A stretch of DNA of 64,000 nucleotides from positions 124,001 to 188,000 of the forward strand of contig NZ_QAOU01000002.1 of the NCBI RefSeq assembly GCF_003050965.1, written 5' to 3'. Below the pieces are notes generated by a model. It was not told where the DNA came from. It did not search any database and worked only from the letters and a program-made list of their open reading frames with translations. Below are positions 50,972 through 59,924 of this stretch, piece after piece (position 1 is the first letter of the stretch; every line of letters begins with the position of its first letter). This DNA comes from Nitrosospira sp. Nsp2 (GTDB lineage: Bacteria > Pseudomonadota > Gammaproteobacteria > Burkholderiales > Nitrosomonadaceae). Position numbers and translations under genes: made by a program.

Positions 50972-53536
50972 ATGACCGATGACTTTACCGGATTGCCCGT
51001 CGGCACGCGGCTCGATGACCAGCTGCCGGGAATAAAGTTTTTGAAGTATGGCGGAATGGTGGGTGGAATCGTCGTCGATTCCGTGAGCGGCCATGTGGCA
51101 AGCTTCAACGACGCGCCCGGCTGCGAGTTTTGCGGCAGTGGAGCAAGGATCTCATTTTCCGCGTTACAGCGCAGCGTAAGCCTGCATGTCGGCCTGTTGC
51201 CTGTGACCGGAGTTACCGTCCAGCAGGATTTGCGGCTGACCGGTCTCGATGCGGGCGGCATGGCAGTCGCGACGGCAATCGCGAACGTGACCGCGGGAAC
51301 CGGTTTTGACACGACCCTCGATCTTGCCATCGCCGAGCCTCGAATCGCCACGGTGGTGCTCGAGGCGGTCAACGATCCGGCATTGCTGGCCGCTATTGCG
51401 GTGCGCGACATTACTTTCGAGGAGACAACCGGCGGACAGGCCGATTTCTTTCTTGTAGGTCCTTTGGGCGAGACGCTGGTCCAGGGTGGCGCGGCGGCGG
51501 ATATTCCCGTCACCATCATGCGTATCGGCGGATCCAGCGGCGCCATCGGGTTTACGTTCAGCCAGCTGCCGGCAGGCGTGACCGGCAGCGTCAATCCCAA
51601 TCCCTCGCTTGGCACGGGCATCACCCTGCACCTGCAGGCGGACGCCAGCTCGATGCCGGAAACGCGGCTGGTCGTTCTTACCGGAACGCCCACTCCCAGC
51701 GCTGGCCCGGCCCCGCGCAGCCTGGCGATGGTTATCGCGACGACGCCGAAGCTGCGCATATTCGGGCCTGCGGATATAGACTTTGCCGGTTGCAACCCGC
51801 AAGGCGCGCATGGCAGCGTGACCCGCGATTACTGGGTGATCCGCGACCCGAGCATAAGCGGGCCGTTGACTGTCTCGCTTGAAGGGTTGCCTGCGGATGT
51901 TTCCGGAACGGCCGATCCACAGACGCTCACGTTCCCCGGCGGCGCGATTGGTGAACGTGTCACGGTCAATATAAACACGATAGCCGGACCGACGGTGCCC
52001 GACACGGCGGTAACGCTGCGCTTGGTCGGCAGCGGAATCGACCTGCCGTTTACAGTTCTGGTTCATGGCAGTTGTCCCCAGCAGAACCGCAACTTCGTCA
52101 TCCGCGGTCAGTTTGGCTATCTCAACGCCAACAGCGTGGAGCCAGGAGTGGGTTTTCAACCGTTAATAGGCGCGCAAGTGGAGTTTTTCCGCTACCGCTC
52201 GGACTGGTACGACGACAAAGTCGGCGAGACATCCACGGATGACCAAGGGCGTTTTAGCCTCGATCTCTACGCCTCCATCGACGGAGATTATTATGCGCGC
52301 CTGCGGTTGTTCAGCCCCGAGGTGGAAGTCGAGGATGCGGATAACTCCAGTGTCTGGTCGATCGACACCGCGCACCAGTCAAACAGCGGCGGCCTCATCG
52401 AAGTTGGAACCATCCAGATTTCCCGCGACGGCGGCGAAGGGACGCCGCGAGCCGCTGTCTGGCAGGGCTTCCGCAATGCCGCGCGCGAGTTCCCGGACAA
52501 ATTTGGCGAGGCCGTTCCCGGCGGATTTTTCAAGGTCCAGATCTGGCGCGGCCATCTCACGCCGCTGACATGGTATGACGAAGTCCATTGGGCTCACGGT
52601 TATCGCACGGGCGAGTTTGGGAATCCATACAGGGCGACTACGCACGAGTTCTCCCACGTCTTCAGGGACGTGCTGGATGGTCCCGAATCGCACTGGCATG
52701 GCGACGACCTCCTCTATGTGTATGGACGCGGGCATGGCTCATGCATCGCCCCGGTGACAGGCTCAGCCAATGCGGGGTTCGCATTCCATGAAGGATGGGC
52801 GGAATTCTGGTCGAACGATACGACATGCTGTCCTGGTGACGAAAGCAACCAGGACATCGAAGGCACGGTCGCGCACGATCTCGAGAACCTTGCGGGCAAG
52901 CTCCCCGGGAATGTTTCAGATCGGCGGAAAGGAATGCTCCAGGTGCTGCAGCGCGGACCCAACCTGATCCATTCCGATGAAGAGTTTCGGCGTGAGTATG
53001 TGTCGCAGTTCCCAGGCATTCCATTAGGAAATATCAGCGACGGGTGCTCGGGAGTCGAGAACAGGCATGCGTATTTCGAACTCGATCCCGCCTGGCAGCG
53101 GGAAAACCTCATGCCGGCGATCAGAGCGAGGCAGAAGGCAATCACGGGTTTCAAGCAGCAGCAGCGCTATAGCACGGGTTTGAGAACCTTTATGCTGCGC
53201 GCGGCGATCGAGGAAACCAGCGTCATCATTCAACGGATGAACGAACAACTGGCCGAGCTTGATCGCGGCGGGCCTCCCGAGCGTTATCTGAAGCAGGCGC
53301 CCTTCCAGCGCCTGCGGCGCGCGGAATTCCTGAGCATGCGCCGGGCTATCCAGGTGCGCGCGCTGCGCGATGCTTGCGCCGTGGTCCCGCCCGAACAAAG
53401 GCACGAGATTGAACGCCGCATACGCCTGCTCGAGGAGAGCCGCATCGAGGATGCAGCGCTTGAAACATTGCTGCCATTGCCGCCCGTGGCTGGGGACGAC
53501 GCCACCACCCCCCTTCGAGAGGATGGCTACAAATAG
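50972..53536 (+). CDS. Putative zinc metalloprotease of unknown family with beta-rich N-terminal half
   Basis: An 854-residue protein. Residues 1-370 are beta-rich, of PKD/Big-like style (TFSQLPAGVTGSVNPNPSLGTGITLHLQ; VSLEGLPADVSGTADPQTLTF). A region around 375-480 (QFGYLNANSVEP, DDQGRFSLDLYASIDGDYYARL) resembles a carboxypeptidase-regulatory-like fold. The catalytic part follows: TTHEFSHVFRDVLDG has HExxH (His558, Glu559, His562), and 44 residues later FHEGWAEFWSND offers a third ligand (Glu607 or His606), as in gluzincins. The last 180 residues form helices with basic character. No signal peptide is visible, although the beta domains are of the secreted type. GGAGG precedes the ATG. Convergent with a gene of the paralogous 132-residue family. 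Confidence 0.8.
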   Translation: MTDDFTGLPVGTRLDDQLPGIKFLKYGGMVGGIVVDSVSGHVASFNDAPGCEFCGSGARISFSALQRSVSLHVGLLPVTGVTVQQDLRLTGLDAGGMAVATAIANVTAGTGFDTTLDLAIAEPRIATVVLEAVNDPALLAAIAVRDITFEETTGGQADFFLVGPLGETLVQGGAAADIPVTIMRIGGSSGAIGFTFSQLPAGVTGSVNPNPSLGTGITLHLQADASSMPETRLVVLTGTPTPSAGPAPRSLAMVIATTPKLRIFGPADIDFAGCNPQGAHGSVTRDYWVIRDPSISGPLTVSLEGLPADVSGTADPQTLTFPGGAIGERVTVNINTIAGPTVPDTAVTLRLVGSGIDLPFTVLVHGSCPQQNRNFVIRGQFGYLNANSVEPGVGFQPLIGAQVEFFRYRSDWYDDKVGETSTDDQGRFSLDLYASIDGDYYARLRLFSPEVEVEDADNSSVWSIDTAHQSNSGGLIEVGTIQISRDGGEGTPRAAVWQGFRNAAREFPDKFGEAVPGGFFKVQIWRGHLTPLTWYDEVHWAHGYRTGEFGNPYRATTHEFSHVFRDVLDGPESHWHGDDLLYVYGRGHGSCIAPVTGSANAGFAFHEGWAEFWSNDTTCCPGDESNQDIEGTVAHDLENLAGKLPGNVSDRRKGMLQVLQRGPNLIHSDEEFRREYVSQFPGIPLGNISDGCSGVENRHAYFELDPAWQRENLMPAIRARQKAITGFKQQQRYSTGLRTFMLRAAIEETSVIIQRMNEQLAELDRGGPPERYLKQAPFQRLRRAEFLSMRRAIQVRALRDACAVVPPEQRHEIERRIRLLEESRIEDAALETLLPLPPVAGDDATTPLREDGYK

Positions 53537-53751
53537 CTTAAGGGGCGATAACGGCGACGTGCCCAGGTCAACTGGCATTTACAGTCAGCCAGTCGTTGGT
53601 CAATTGTGGCCTGCTACCCCGATTTTAGAACGAGGTTAGACTTGAGCAAACCGGCGGAGAAATCGGACACCCAGATGAGAAAACCGCAGGCCAGGGGGAG
53701 TAGCGGTCTCCGCCACTCCCGCTTCCGCACGGTAGGCGTGGAGCGAATTTT

Positions 53752-54150
53752 CTAAAAAACGGCAGCCTCTGCAGTACCGATCAGTGTGACGAGCGAATAA
53801 AATGTCTGCTGCCCGGGCCCCGGGCCGGCAATTGTGGTTGGATGAGTGGCTGTAATTCCGGCAACCTCGACATCTAGCGGCGCGTTATGCTCCGTCACGG
53901 TAATTGAAGGCAAAACCAGCGTAAAGGTCACTACTTCCAAATCTGGAATCTGGCTTAGTGTTACGGTTATCAACTGCCCAAGCGAAGTATCTTCAACCGT
54001 CAGTTCGTCGTTGCCGAAGCTTCGGTCTAACTGGTCATCGTGATAGATGAGGCTCGAACCGGTAAGCGTGCCGGTCGCGTATTCCACATTTATGGAATCT
54101 CCACGGAGGCTGAATAGGTTGGCTGGGATCTCTTCAGAAAGTTCTTGCAT
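53752..54150 (-). CDS. Beta-rich 132-aa protein of unknown family (copy 1)
   Basis: A 132-residue protein without signal peptide. The segments FSLRGDSINVEYATGTLTGSSLIYHDD, FGNDELTVEDTSLGQLITVTL and VTFTLVLPSITV, then QTFYSLVTLIGTAEAAVF, form an all-beta pattern that lines up along its full length with the gene at 56741. Identity is modest but runs end to end. AAGGGG lies before ATG 54150. It lies tail-to-tail with the metalloprotease gene. No family recognised. Confidence 0.75.
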   Translation of the reverse strand: MQELSEEIPANLFSLRGDSINVEYATGTLTGSSLIYHDDQLDRSFGNDELTVEDTSLGQLITVTLSQIPDLEVVTFTLVLPSITVTEHNAPLDVEVAGITATHPTTIAGPGPGQQTFYSLVTLIGTAEAAVF

Positions 54151-54421
54151 GACAAATACCCCTTATGAAGTTAGTCGATCAAATGCGCCAGGTCAGAAAA
54201 CGACCGCCACAGCGGAAGGGCCATACCTGCGAATGCCGCTTAATGCGGGTTGCCTCGGTGTAGCGACGCTGCCGCGATTAATCCGGGCTGGTCCGTCTTC
54301 ATTTCAAGTTGATCTACGACAGAGCCTACATGAGGCAAAGTATCCATCAGACCGCAGGCTTTCCGTTCGGTGGCGCACCAAGCGAACCGATGTCTCTGTC
54401 CGGGGGAAATGACAGGAACTC

Positions 54422-54910
54422 ATGACCCGACAACGCGCGCCGTCTTACCTCAATTTCGATAAACACAGCTATCCCTGGAAGCCCGACATCGACTATCGGA
54501 AGGAGCCGGAAAAGTATCGGGTGGGCAAAGGCGAGCAGGGCGTGTTGATATGCGAGCCCTATAAAAGCGAACTAACGCCTCACTGGCGTTTCAGGACACC
54601 AGAGCTGGCAAGCCAAAGCAGCGCGGTTCTTTACCAAATGTTCGAAGAATATCTAGAAGCCGGGGATTTCGTCGGCGCCGATATGGCCCGAAAATTCCTG
54701 CAGATGGGATACACCCGCGCGAGGCGGTATGCAAATTTCAAAGGGGGCGTCAAATATGACAAAAACAATAGTTACGCTTTAAACGAAAGAGGCACCGGCG
54801 ACCCGGCGAAAGCCGAAAGCGCGGCTATTTTCTACGAGAAATGGAAGCAGGCGGAAGCGCAACCCGAGTATGCACGTCGAAAAAAGGCATGGCGTGAGCA
54901 ATATGGATGA
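54422..54910 (+). CDS. DUF4385 family protein
   Basis: A 162-residue soluble protein: PSYLNFDKHSYPWKPDIDYRKEPEKYRVGKGEQGVLICEPYKSEL, then WRFRTPELASQSSAVLYQMFEEYL and FVGADMARKFLQMGYTRARRYAN. This matches the DUF4385 family of cytoplasmic proteins seen widely in bacteria and plants. Function unknown. It precedes the kinase gene by about 50 bases on the same strand, so they may share a transcript. Confidence 0.9.
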   Translation: MTRQRAPSYLNFDKHSYPWKPDIDYRKEPEKYRVGKGEQGVLICEPYKSELTPHWRFRTPELASQSSAVLYQMFEEYLEAGDFVGADMARKFLQMGYTRARRYANFKGGVKYDKNNSYALNERGTGDPAKAESAAIFYEKWKQAEAQPEYARRKKAWREQYG

Positions 54911-54961
54911 AGGTCAGGCAGAATTCGAAGGAGCGCTGCCTTTGAATACCGAAGCGCGAGA

Positions 54962-55819
54962 ATGGAAAAAAGAAAACTTCCCCCGCCAGGAATTATATTG
55001 AGCGAAATATTCGGCAGATATCTGACTCGATGGCGGCTGTTGCCTGACGGCGACCCCATCATTACCCGCAGTAGCAGGCTTTTGCCCGTGCGCATGGACG
55101 GGACCCCAGCCATGCTGAAGATAGCGATAGATACCGAAGAGAAATTCGGCGGGTTGTTGTTGAAGTGGTGGGATGGGCAGGGGGCGGCACACGTGTTCGC
55201 GCATGAGGGTGTAGCATTACTCATGGAAAGGGCCGAGGGTCCTGCATCTTTGGCTGACATGGCCCGGGGTCACAGGGACGACGGGGACGATCAAGCCAGC
55301 AGGCTCATTTGCCGCGTCGTGGAGCAGTTGCATGCACCGGCGGCGAGATCGCGTCCGCTTCCGGACCTTGTGCCGCTTGCGCATTGGTTCCGGGAGTTGG
55401 AGCTAGCTGCGGCAAGGCATGGCGGCATTTTGACCACGTGCGCGGAAACCGCTCGTCGGCTGCTGGCATCGGAGCGCGATATCGTGCCGCTGCATGGCGA
55501 CATCCACCACGGCAATATTCTCGACTTCGGCCCTCGCGGCTGGCTGGCCATCGACCCCAAGCGTTTGACTGGAGAACGCGGCTTCGACTACGCCAATCTG
55601 TTCTGCAACCCCGAGGCGGCGATTGCATTAGCGCCGGGCCGGCTGACCCGCCAGGCCGATGTGGTAGCCGAGGCGGCGGGTCTTGAACGGGAGCGGCTAT
55701 TGAAGTGGATCATGGCTTATGCAGGTCTTTCCGCCGCGTGGTTTATCGGGGATGGGGAATGGGAGCCTGCAAAAGCCGCGCTTGCCGTTGCTGAGCTGGC
55801 GGCAGCAGAATTGACGTGA
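54962..55819 (+). CDS. Aminoglycoside/hydroxyurea phosphotransferase-like kinase
   Basis: A 285-residue kinase of the APH(6)/streptomycin 6-kinase family. The nucleotide-binding strand with the conserved Lys is in MLKIAIDTEEK, the brace PLHGDIHHGNILDFG contains the catalytic Asp and Asn, and WLAIDPKRLTGERGFDYANLF contains the metal-binding Asp. Such chromosomal kinases can modify streptomycin or hydroxyurea, but many have other substrates; resistance cannot be read from the sequence. It follows the DUF4385 gene. Confidence 0.9.
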   Translation: MEKRKLPPPGIILSEIFGRYLTRWRLLPDGDPIITRSSRLLPVRMDGTPAMLKIAIDTEEKFGGLLLKWWDGQGAAHVFAHEGVALLMERAEGPASLADMARGHRDDGDDQASRLICRVVEQLHAPAARSRPLPDLVPLAHWFRELELAAARHGGILTTCAETARRLLASERDIVPLHGDIHHGNILDFGPRGWLAIDPKRLTGERGFDYANLFCNPEAAIALAPGRLTRQADVVAEAAGLERERLLKWIMAYAGLSAAWFIGDGEWEPAKAALAVAELAAAELT

Positions 55820-55967
55820 ACGGCGCCATGACCGGAAAATGCGCTTAGCCGTTAGCGGCCATGGCGAGTCTTGATTCAACATTAGAAGGTTGATGTTTCC
55901 GTGGGCAATGGCCTTTGCCTTGGACTTTATCAGCGGCTTCGCACAAGGAAACAGAGAGGAGCACGAC

Positions 55968-56402
55968 ATGCCAAAAGTATACAACTCAATTATCGTATTT
56001 GCTCCGATAGAGCAGGTATGGTCGAGAATCCGCGACTTTCATGACTTCTCCTGGGCGCCGTCCGTGATCACTTCGTGCGAAAAAGTGGGCGATGGCGATG
56101 GGCGCTCGGTAGGCGCAAAGCGGCGTCTGAATGGGGCGTTACTGGATACGCTGATTGCGTACAGCGCAATTGACAGGCGGATGATGTATTCCCTTGATGA
56201 AGGACCATCGCCGCTCTCATCCAGGGAAATCCGTGATTATGTGGGCAACCTGCACCTGCTGCCGATTACCGCCGACAACACGACGTTCGCGGAATGGTCC
56301 GGGATGTGGGAGTCGGAAAATACGGATGCGGTCGAGTACATGAACGGCGTGTACCGCTCTCTCCTTGCCGACCTCGCAGCGGGCTTTGGCGCCAAACGCT
56401 AG
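55968..56402 (+). CDS. SRPBCC family protein
   Basis: A 144-residue helix-grip protein of the polyketide cyclase/dehydrase type: PKVYNSIIVFAPIEQVWSRIRDFHDFSWAPSV is the canonical first strand and helices, and a long C-terminal helix VEYMNGVYRSLLADLAAGF closes the cavity. Binds an unknown hydrophobic ligand. GAGGAG lies before ATG 55968; a longer frame has no ribosome site. Followed by a bidirectional hairpin at 56490-56519. Confidence 0.9.
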   Translation: MPKVYNSIIVFAPIEQVWSRIRDFHDFSWAPSVITSCEKVGDGDGRSVGAKRRLNGALLDTLIAYSAIDRRMMYSLDEGPSPLSSREIRDYVGNLHLLPITADNTTFAEWSGMWESENTDAVEYMNGVYRSLLADLAAGFGAKR

Positions 56403-56489
56403 CGGCGAAAGATCATCCGCTCTGTCTAACGATCAGAGTGGGGATAAGCTGCCATTCGCTTAGTGATAAAGCGGGGATGTTAGGTCATG

Positions 56490-56519
56490 AAGGTCCGCCA
56501 GCGCTGACTGGCGGACCTT
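56490..56519. terminator. Strong hairpin between convergent genes
   Basis: AAGGTCCGCCAG (56490-56501) pairs perfectly with CTGGCGGACCTT (56508-56519) over a six-base loop. It lies between the convergent SRPBCC gene and the small membrane protein gene and could end either transcript, though it lacks a long T-run directly after it. Confidence 0.65.
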
Positions 56520-56546
56520 GAGCGAGGACGGTCTTTTTGCTTCTTT

Positions 56547-56621
56547 TTAACGCAGTCCCAGGAAACTTAAAACGGCGATAATGACTACGATCAGTCCTAC
56601 CCACCAGATAATGCTGTTCAT
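56547..56621 (-). CDS. Small single-helix membrane protein (24 aa)
   Basis: A 24-residue peptide MNSIIWWVGLIVVIIAVLSF ending LGLR. AAGGAG precedes the ATG at 56621. Nearly identical short peptides (MNSII-x-x-VGLVVIVLAxLSFFGLR) are known widely in proteobacteria, from memory, as unknown membrane peptides. One transmembrane helix. It is too short for most gene finders. Confidence 0.8.
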   Translation of the reverse strand: MNSIIWWVGLIVVIIAVLSFLGLR

Positions 56622-56740
56622 TAGCGTCTCCTTAATAGTAGTTTTAGGTTGAAAATCGCAAAAATATTGAACGGCTTTAACGTTACTCTTCCGTAAGATT
56701 ATTTTCTGCGCGCCAGCGCACATAGCGTCGATCGCGAAGA

Positions 56741-57139
56741 CTAGAAGAACACCCGCGAGGCGCTGCCATTCAAGGGCGTTACCGTATAAAAATCGCGCTG
56801 TCCGGCCGCAAGAACGATCGAGAACCGGTGCAGGGTTGTGATTCCGATGGTACGGACAGGCACCGTCTGCTCCCCCGGAATGGTTACCATGGGCAATAGA
56901 ACGCTAAAGGTGGTTCCGCCGGTATCGACCGTCATACGGGTTGTGACGCTGACAAGCGTGCCGATCTCCGTAGCCGCCAGACGAATCTCGTCACCACTGA
57001 AATTGAGTGTCTGCTGCAGGTCCTGGTAGCTGAAATGCGGTTCTCCGTCGATCCCCGTCGTTGAATAGACCACATGCAGATTCCTGCCGCTGAGGTCGTA
57101 ATGATTTGGGGTTTGACCAGTAGCATGCTTCTGTTCCAT
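56741..57139 (-). CDS. Beta-rich 132-aa protein of unknown family (copy 2)
   Basis: A 132-residue protein aligned along its length with the one at 53752: YDLSGRNLHVVYSTTGIDGEPHFSYQD, FSGDEIRLAATEIGTLVSVTT, TTFSVLLPMVTI and QRDFYTVTPLNGSASRVFF. Both are of identical length, end in V/FF and lack a signal peptide. A good AAAAGGAG site lies before ATG 57139. Function unknown. Confidence 0.78.
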   Translation of the reverse strand: MEQKHATGQTPNHYDLSGRNLHVVYSTTGIDGEPHFSYQDLQQTLNFSGDEIRLAATEIGTLVSVTTRMTVDTGGTTFSVLLPMVTIPGEQTVPVRTIGITTLHRFSIVLAAGQRDFYTVTPLNGSASRVFF

Positions 57140-57346
57140 TGGTAGCTCCTTTTATTCACCGCGCGCAGCGGAAGGCGCTGCTCCTTTCGACACTCTTTCG
57201 TTTATAGACTGGCGGCATGAAATAACAAGGCGTGACTCGACAATACGAAAACGGTGGCATCCGCACATTGAAGAGAACAGGAGGCGCAATCGAGTTGACT
57301 CTCCATGGCATTTTGGTTAAATTCAGGGAGCAGAACAATCGTTCTG

Positions 57347-57352
57347 TATAAT
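57347..57352 (+). promoter_or_regulatory. Consensus -10 element before the helicase gene
   Basis: A perfect TATAAT at 57347-57352 overlaps the first ATG of the helicase frame, so transcription from it would begin near 57359 and the true start codon would be downstream. A small inverted repeat AGAAC/GTTCT lies just before it (57332-57345). No good -35 was found. Confidence 0.45.
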
Positions 57353-59924
57353 GCGGATGTGCGGATGCGGCAAGCATGGTTTGTTACGTGAAACGAATGG
57401 TTTCGCTGTTATCGCGCCGGGAGTGGAATTGAACGATTTAGTGGAGTTCGGGCGGGAGCGTGGCACGCTGGCGGAGCGGAAGGCGGGGCTGGCGGACGTG
57501 AGCGGTCTGGTGCCCGCGCTGAAACGCCGCCATGCGCAACGTATTACCGGCGAGCTCGTGATTTCGGCCCGCGCTGCGCGCTTCGCGGAATTCCCGGCAG
57601 ACCTCGACGGCCGCATCGCGCAGGGCCTGGTGCAGCGCGGCATCACCCAGCTCTACAGCCATCAGCGCGAGGCGTGGGATCGGATCACGGCAGGCGAGCA
57701 CGTTGTGATCGTCACCCCGACGGCCTCGGGAAAGACGCTGTGCTACAACCTGCCCGTGATCCAGGCGGCAATACAGAACCGGGCGAAGGCACTCTATCTT
57801 TTTCCGACCAAGGCCCTGGCCCAGGATCAGGTCACGGAACTGCTGGAACTCAACCAGGTGGGCAACCTTGGGGTCCGGGCCTACACCTTCGATGGCGATA
57901 CGCCGGGCGACGCGCGCAAGGCGGTGCGCACGCATGGAGATATCGTGATATCGAATCCCGATATGCTGCACCAGGGCATACTGCCGCACCATACGAAGTG
58001 GGCGCAGTTCTTCGAGAACCTGAAATTCGTCGTCATCGACGAGATGCATACCTACCGGGGAGTGTTCGGCTCGCACGTTGCCAACGTCATCCGCCGCCTG
58101 AACCGCATCTGTGCTTTTTACGGTGTCAGGCCCACTTATATTTTTTGCTCGGCAACCATTGCGAATCCCGCGCAGCTGGCGAGCGGCCTTCTGGGCGAGC
58201 CGGTCGCCGCGATCGACCAGTCCGGCGCCCCGGCCGGGGAAAAGCATCTGTTGTTCTGGAATCCGCCCCTCATCAATCCCGACCTGGGGCTGCGCGCCTC
58301 GGCCCGCTCCCAGACCACCCGCATTGCCCGCAGTGCGGTGAAGGCCGGGCTCAAGACGATCGTGTTCGCCAATACCCGTCTGATGGTGGAAGTGCTGACC
58401 AAGTACCTGAAGGATGTGTTCGACAGCGATCCACGCCAGCCGCCGCGTATCGCGGCATATCGCGGCGGTTATCTACCGACGGAGCGGCGCGATACCGCAA
58501 CCCGGCTGCGGGCAGGGCAGCTCGACTGCGTGGTGGCGACGAACGCACTGGAGCTGGGGGTGGATATCGGCGGCCTGGATGTCTGCCTGCTCAATGGCTT
58601 TCCGGGTACCATTGCGGGAACGTGGCAGCGGCTGGGCCGGGCAGGGCGGCGCAACCGGCCGGCGATGGGCGTGCTGATTGCGACCAGCGACCCGCTCGAT
58701 CAGTACATTATCCGCAATTCAGAATTCTTCACTGCCGCATCTCCCGAGCGCGGCTGCATCGATCCCGACCAATTGCTGATTTTGATGGATCATATCCGTT
58801 GCGCTGCATTCGAGCTGCCATTCCAGGACAGCGAGCGCTTCGGCAAGGAGCCGCTGGCGGAAATGCTCGGCTACCTTGAGACGGAGGGCGTGCTGCACCA
58901 TGAAGGGCAGCGGTGGCACTGGATGGCGGACAGCTATCCCGCCAACAGTGTCAGCTTGCGCTCGGTTGCGGATGGCAATTTCGTGGTGGTGGATGTGACC
59001 GGGGGCAAGCAGGACGTTATTGCCGAGGTCGATTATTCGAGGGCGGCATCGACGCTGTACGAGGGGGCCATCTACCTGATCCAGGCCAGCCCGTGGCAGG
59101 TGGAAAAGCTGGACTGGGAAGGACGCAAGGCCTTCGTGACCCGGACGCAGGCCGATTATTACACTGACTCCATCGACTTTACGAAGCTCAAGATACTGGA
59201 CTGCTTCGAAGAGGATAGGGAAGACAAACCTCTACATGAGCCGAATGGATCAAACGGGGCGGGGGCAGGTGGCCTGTGCAGCCGTGGCGAAGTGCATCTG
59301 GTGCGCCGTGTCGCGGGCTACAAGAAGATACGCTACTACAGCCACGAAAACGTTGGCTACGGCAAGGTCAACCTGCCGGATCACGAGATGCACACAACGG
59401 CGGTATGGTGGCAGATGAGTCCCGCTGCGCTGGCCGTGGCCTTCCCGGCCCGCTGGCAGGCGCTGGACGGGTTCCTCGGCGCGGCGTATGCGCTGCATCA
59501 CGTTGCCGCGCTGCTCACGCTATCGGATCGGCAAGACCTTGGAAGGGCCGTGGGTGATGGCGAGGGCACCTGGTTTGCCAGTATCGACCAGAATGGCCGC
59601 GGCAGCCCCCGAAGCATTTCCGGCGAGACGGTGGAGCTCAACGAGCGGCAGTTCATTCCCACCGTTTTCCTTTATGACAACTACGCGGGAGGCATTGGGC
59701 TTTCGACGCCGCTGTTTGACCTGCGCCACGAAATTGTTTCGCGAACGATAGAGCTGGTGCAGGACTGCGGCTGCCCATCTGGCTGCCCTTCGTGCGTGGG
59801 ACCTATCCTCGCCTCGGACGAAAGCCGGACATATGTGCCCAAGCAGGCTGCCCTGACAGTGCTGAATCTGCTCTCGATCTCACGCGAACGCCAAAGCCGG
59901 ACTTTGGATGCGGAGACGCTATGA
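57351..59924 (+). CDS. DEAD/DEAH-box helicase with DUF1998, MrfA (YprA)-like
   Basis: An 857-residue helicase of the MrfA group. Motif I is TPTASGKTLCYN, motif II DEMH (VVIDEMHTYRGVFGSH), motif III FCSATIANP and motif VI QRLGRAGRRNRPAMG. The C-terminal zinc part has CGCPSGCPSCVGP, the four-cysteine site of DUF1998. In Bacillus subtilis MrfA and the exonuclease MrfB act together in repair of mitomycin-C damage; the same pairing is seen here. The helicase has ATGA overlap with the exonuclease gene. The start is uncertain: ATGs at 57351 and 57357, or further starts at 57423 (GTG) or 57429 (TTG, with GGAG five bases before), which fit the -10 element better. Confidence 0.9.
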   Translation: MRMCGCGKHGLLRETNGFAVIAPGVELNDLVEFGRERGTLAERKAGLADVSGLVPALKRRHAQRITGELVISARAARFAEFPADLDGRIAQGLVQRGITQLYSHQREAWDRITAGEHVVIVTPTASGKTLCYNLPVIQAAIQNRAKALYLFPTKALAQDQVTELLELNQVGNLGVRAYTFDGDTPGDARKAVRTHGDIVISNPDMLHQGILPHHTKWAQFFENLKFVVIDEMHTYRGVFGSHVANVIRRLNRICAFYGVRPTYIFCSATIANPAQLASGLLGEPVAAIDQSGAPAGEKHLLFWNPPLINPDLGLRASARSQTTRIARSAVKAGLKTIVFANTRLMVEVLTKYLKDVFDSDPRQPPRIAAYRGGYLPTERRDTATRLRAGQLDCVVATNALELGVDIGGLDVCLLNGFPGTIAGTWQRLGRAGRRNRPAMGVLIATSDPLDQYIIRNSEFFTAASPERGCIDPDQLLILMDHIRCAAFELPFQDSERFGKEPLAEMLGYLETEGVLHHEGQRWHWMADSYPANSVSLRSVADGNFVVVDVTGGKQDVIAEVDYSRAASTLYEGAIYLIQASPWQVEKLDWEGRKAFVTRTQADYYTDSIDFTKLKILDCFEEDREDKPLHEPNGSNGAGAGGLCSRGEVHLVRRVAGYKKIRYYSHENVGYGKVNLPDHEMHTTAVWWQMSPAALAVAFPARWQALDGFLGAAYALHHVAALLTLSDRQDLGRAVGDGEGTWFASIDQNGRGSPRSISGETVELNERQFIPTVFLYDNYAGGIGLSTPLFDLRHEIVSRTIELVQDCGCPSGCPSCVGPILASDESRTYVPKQAALTVLNLLSISRERQSRTLDAETL

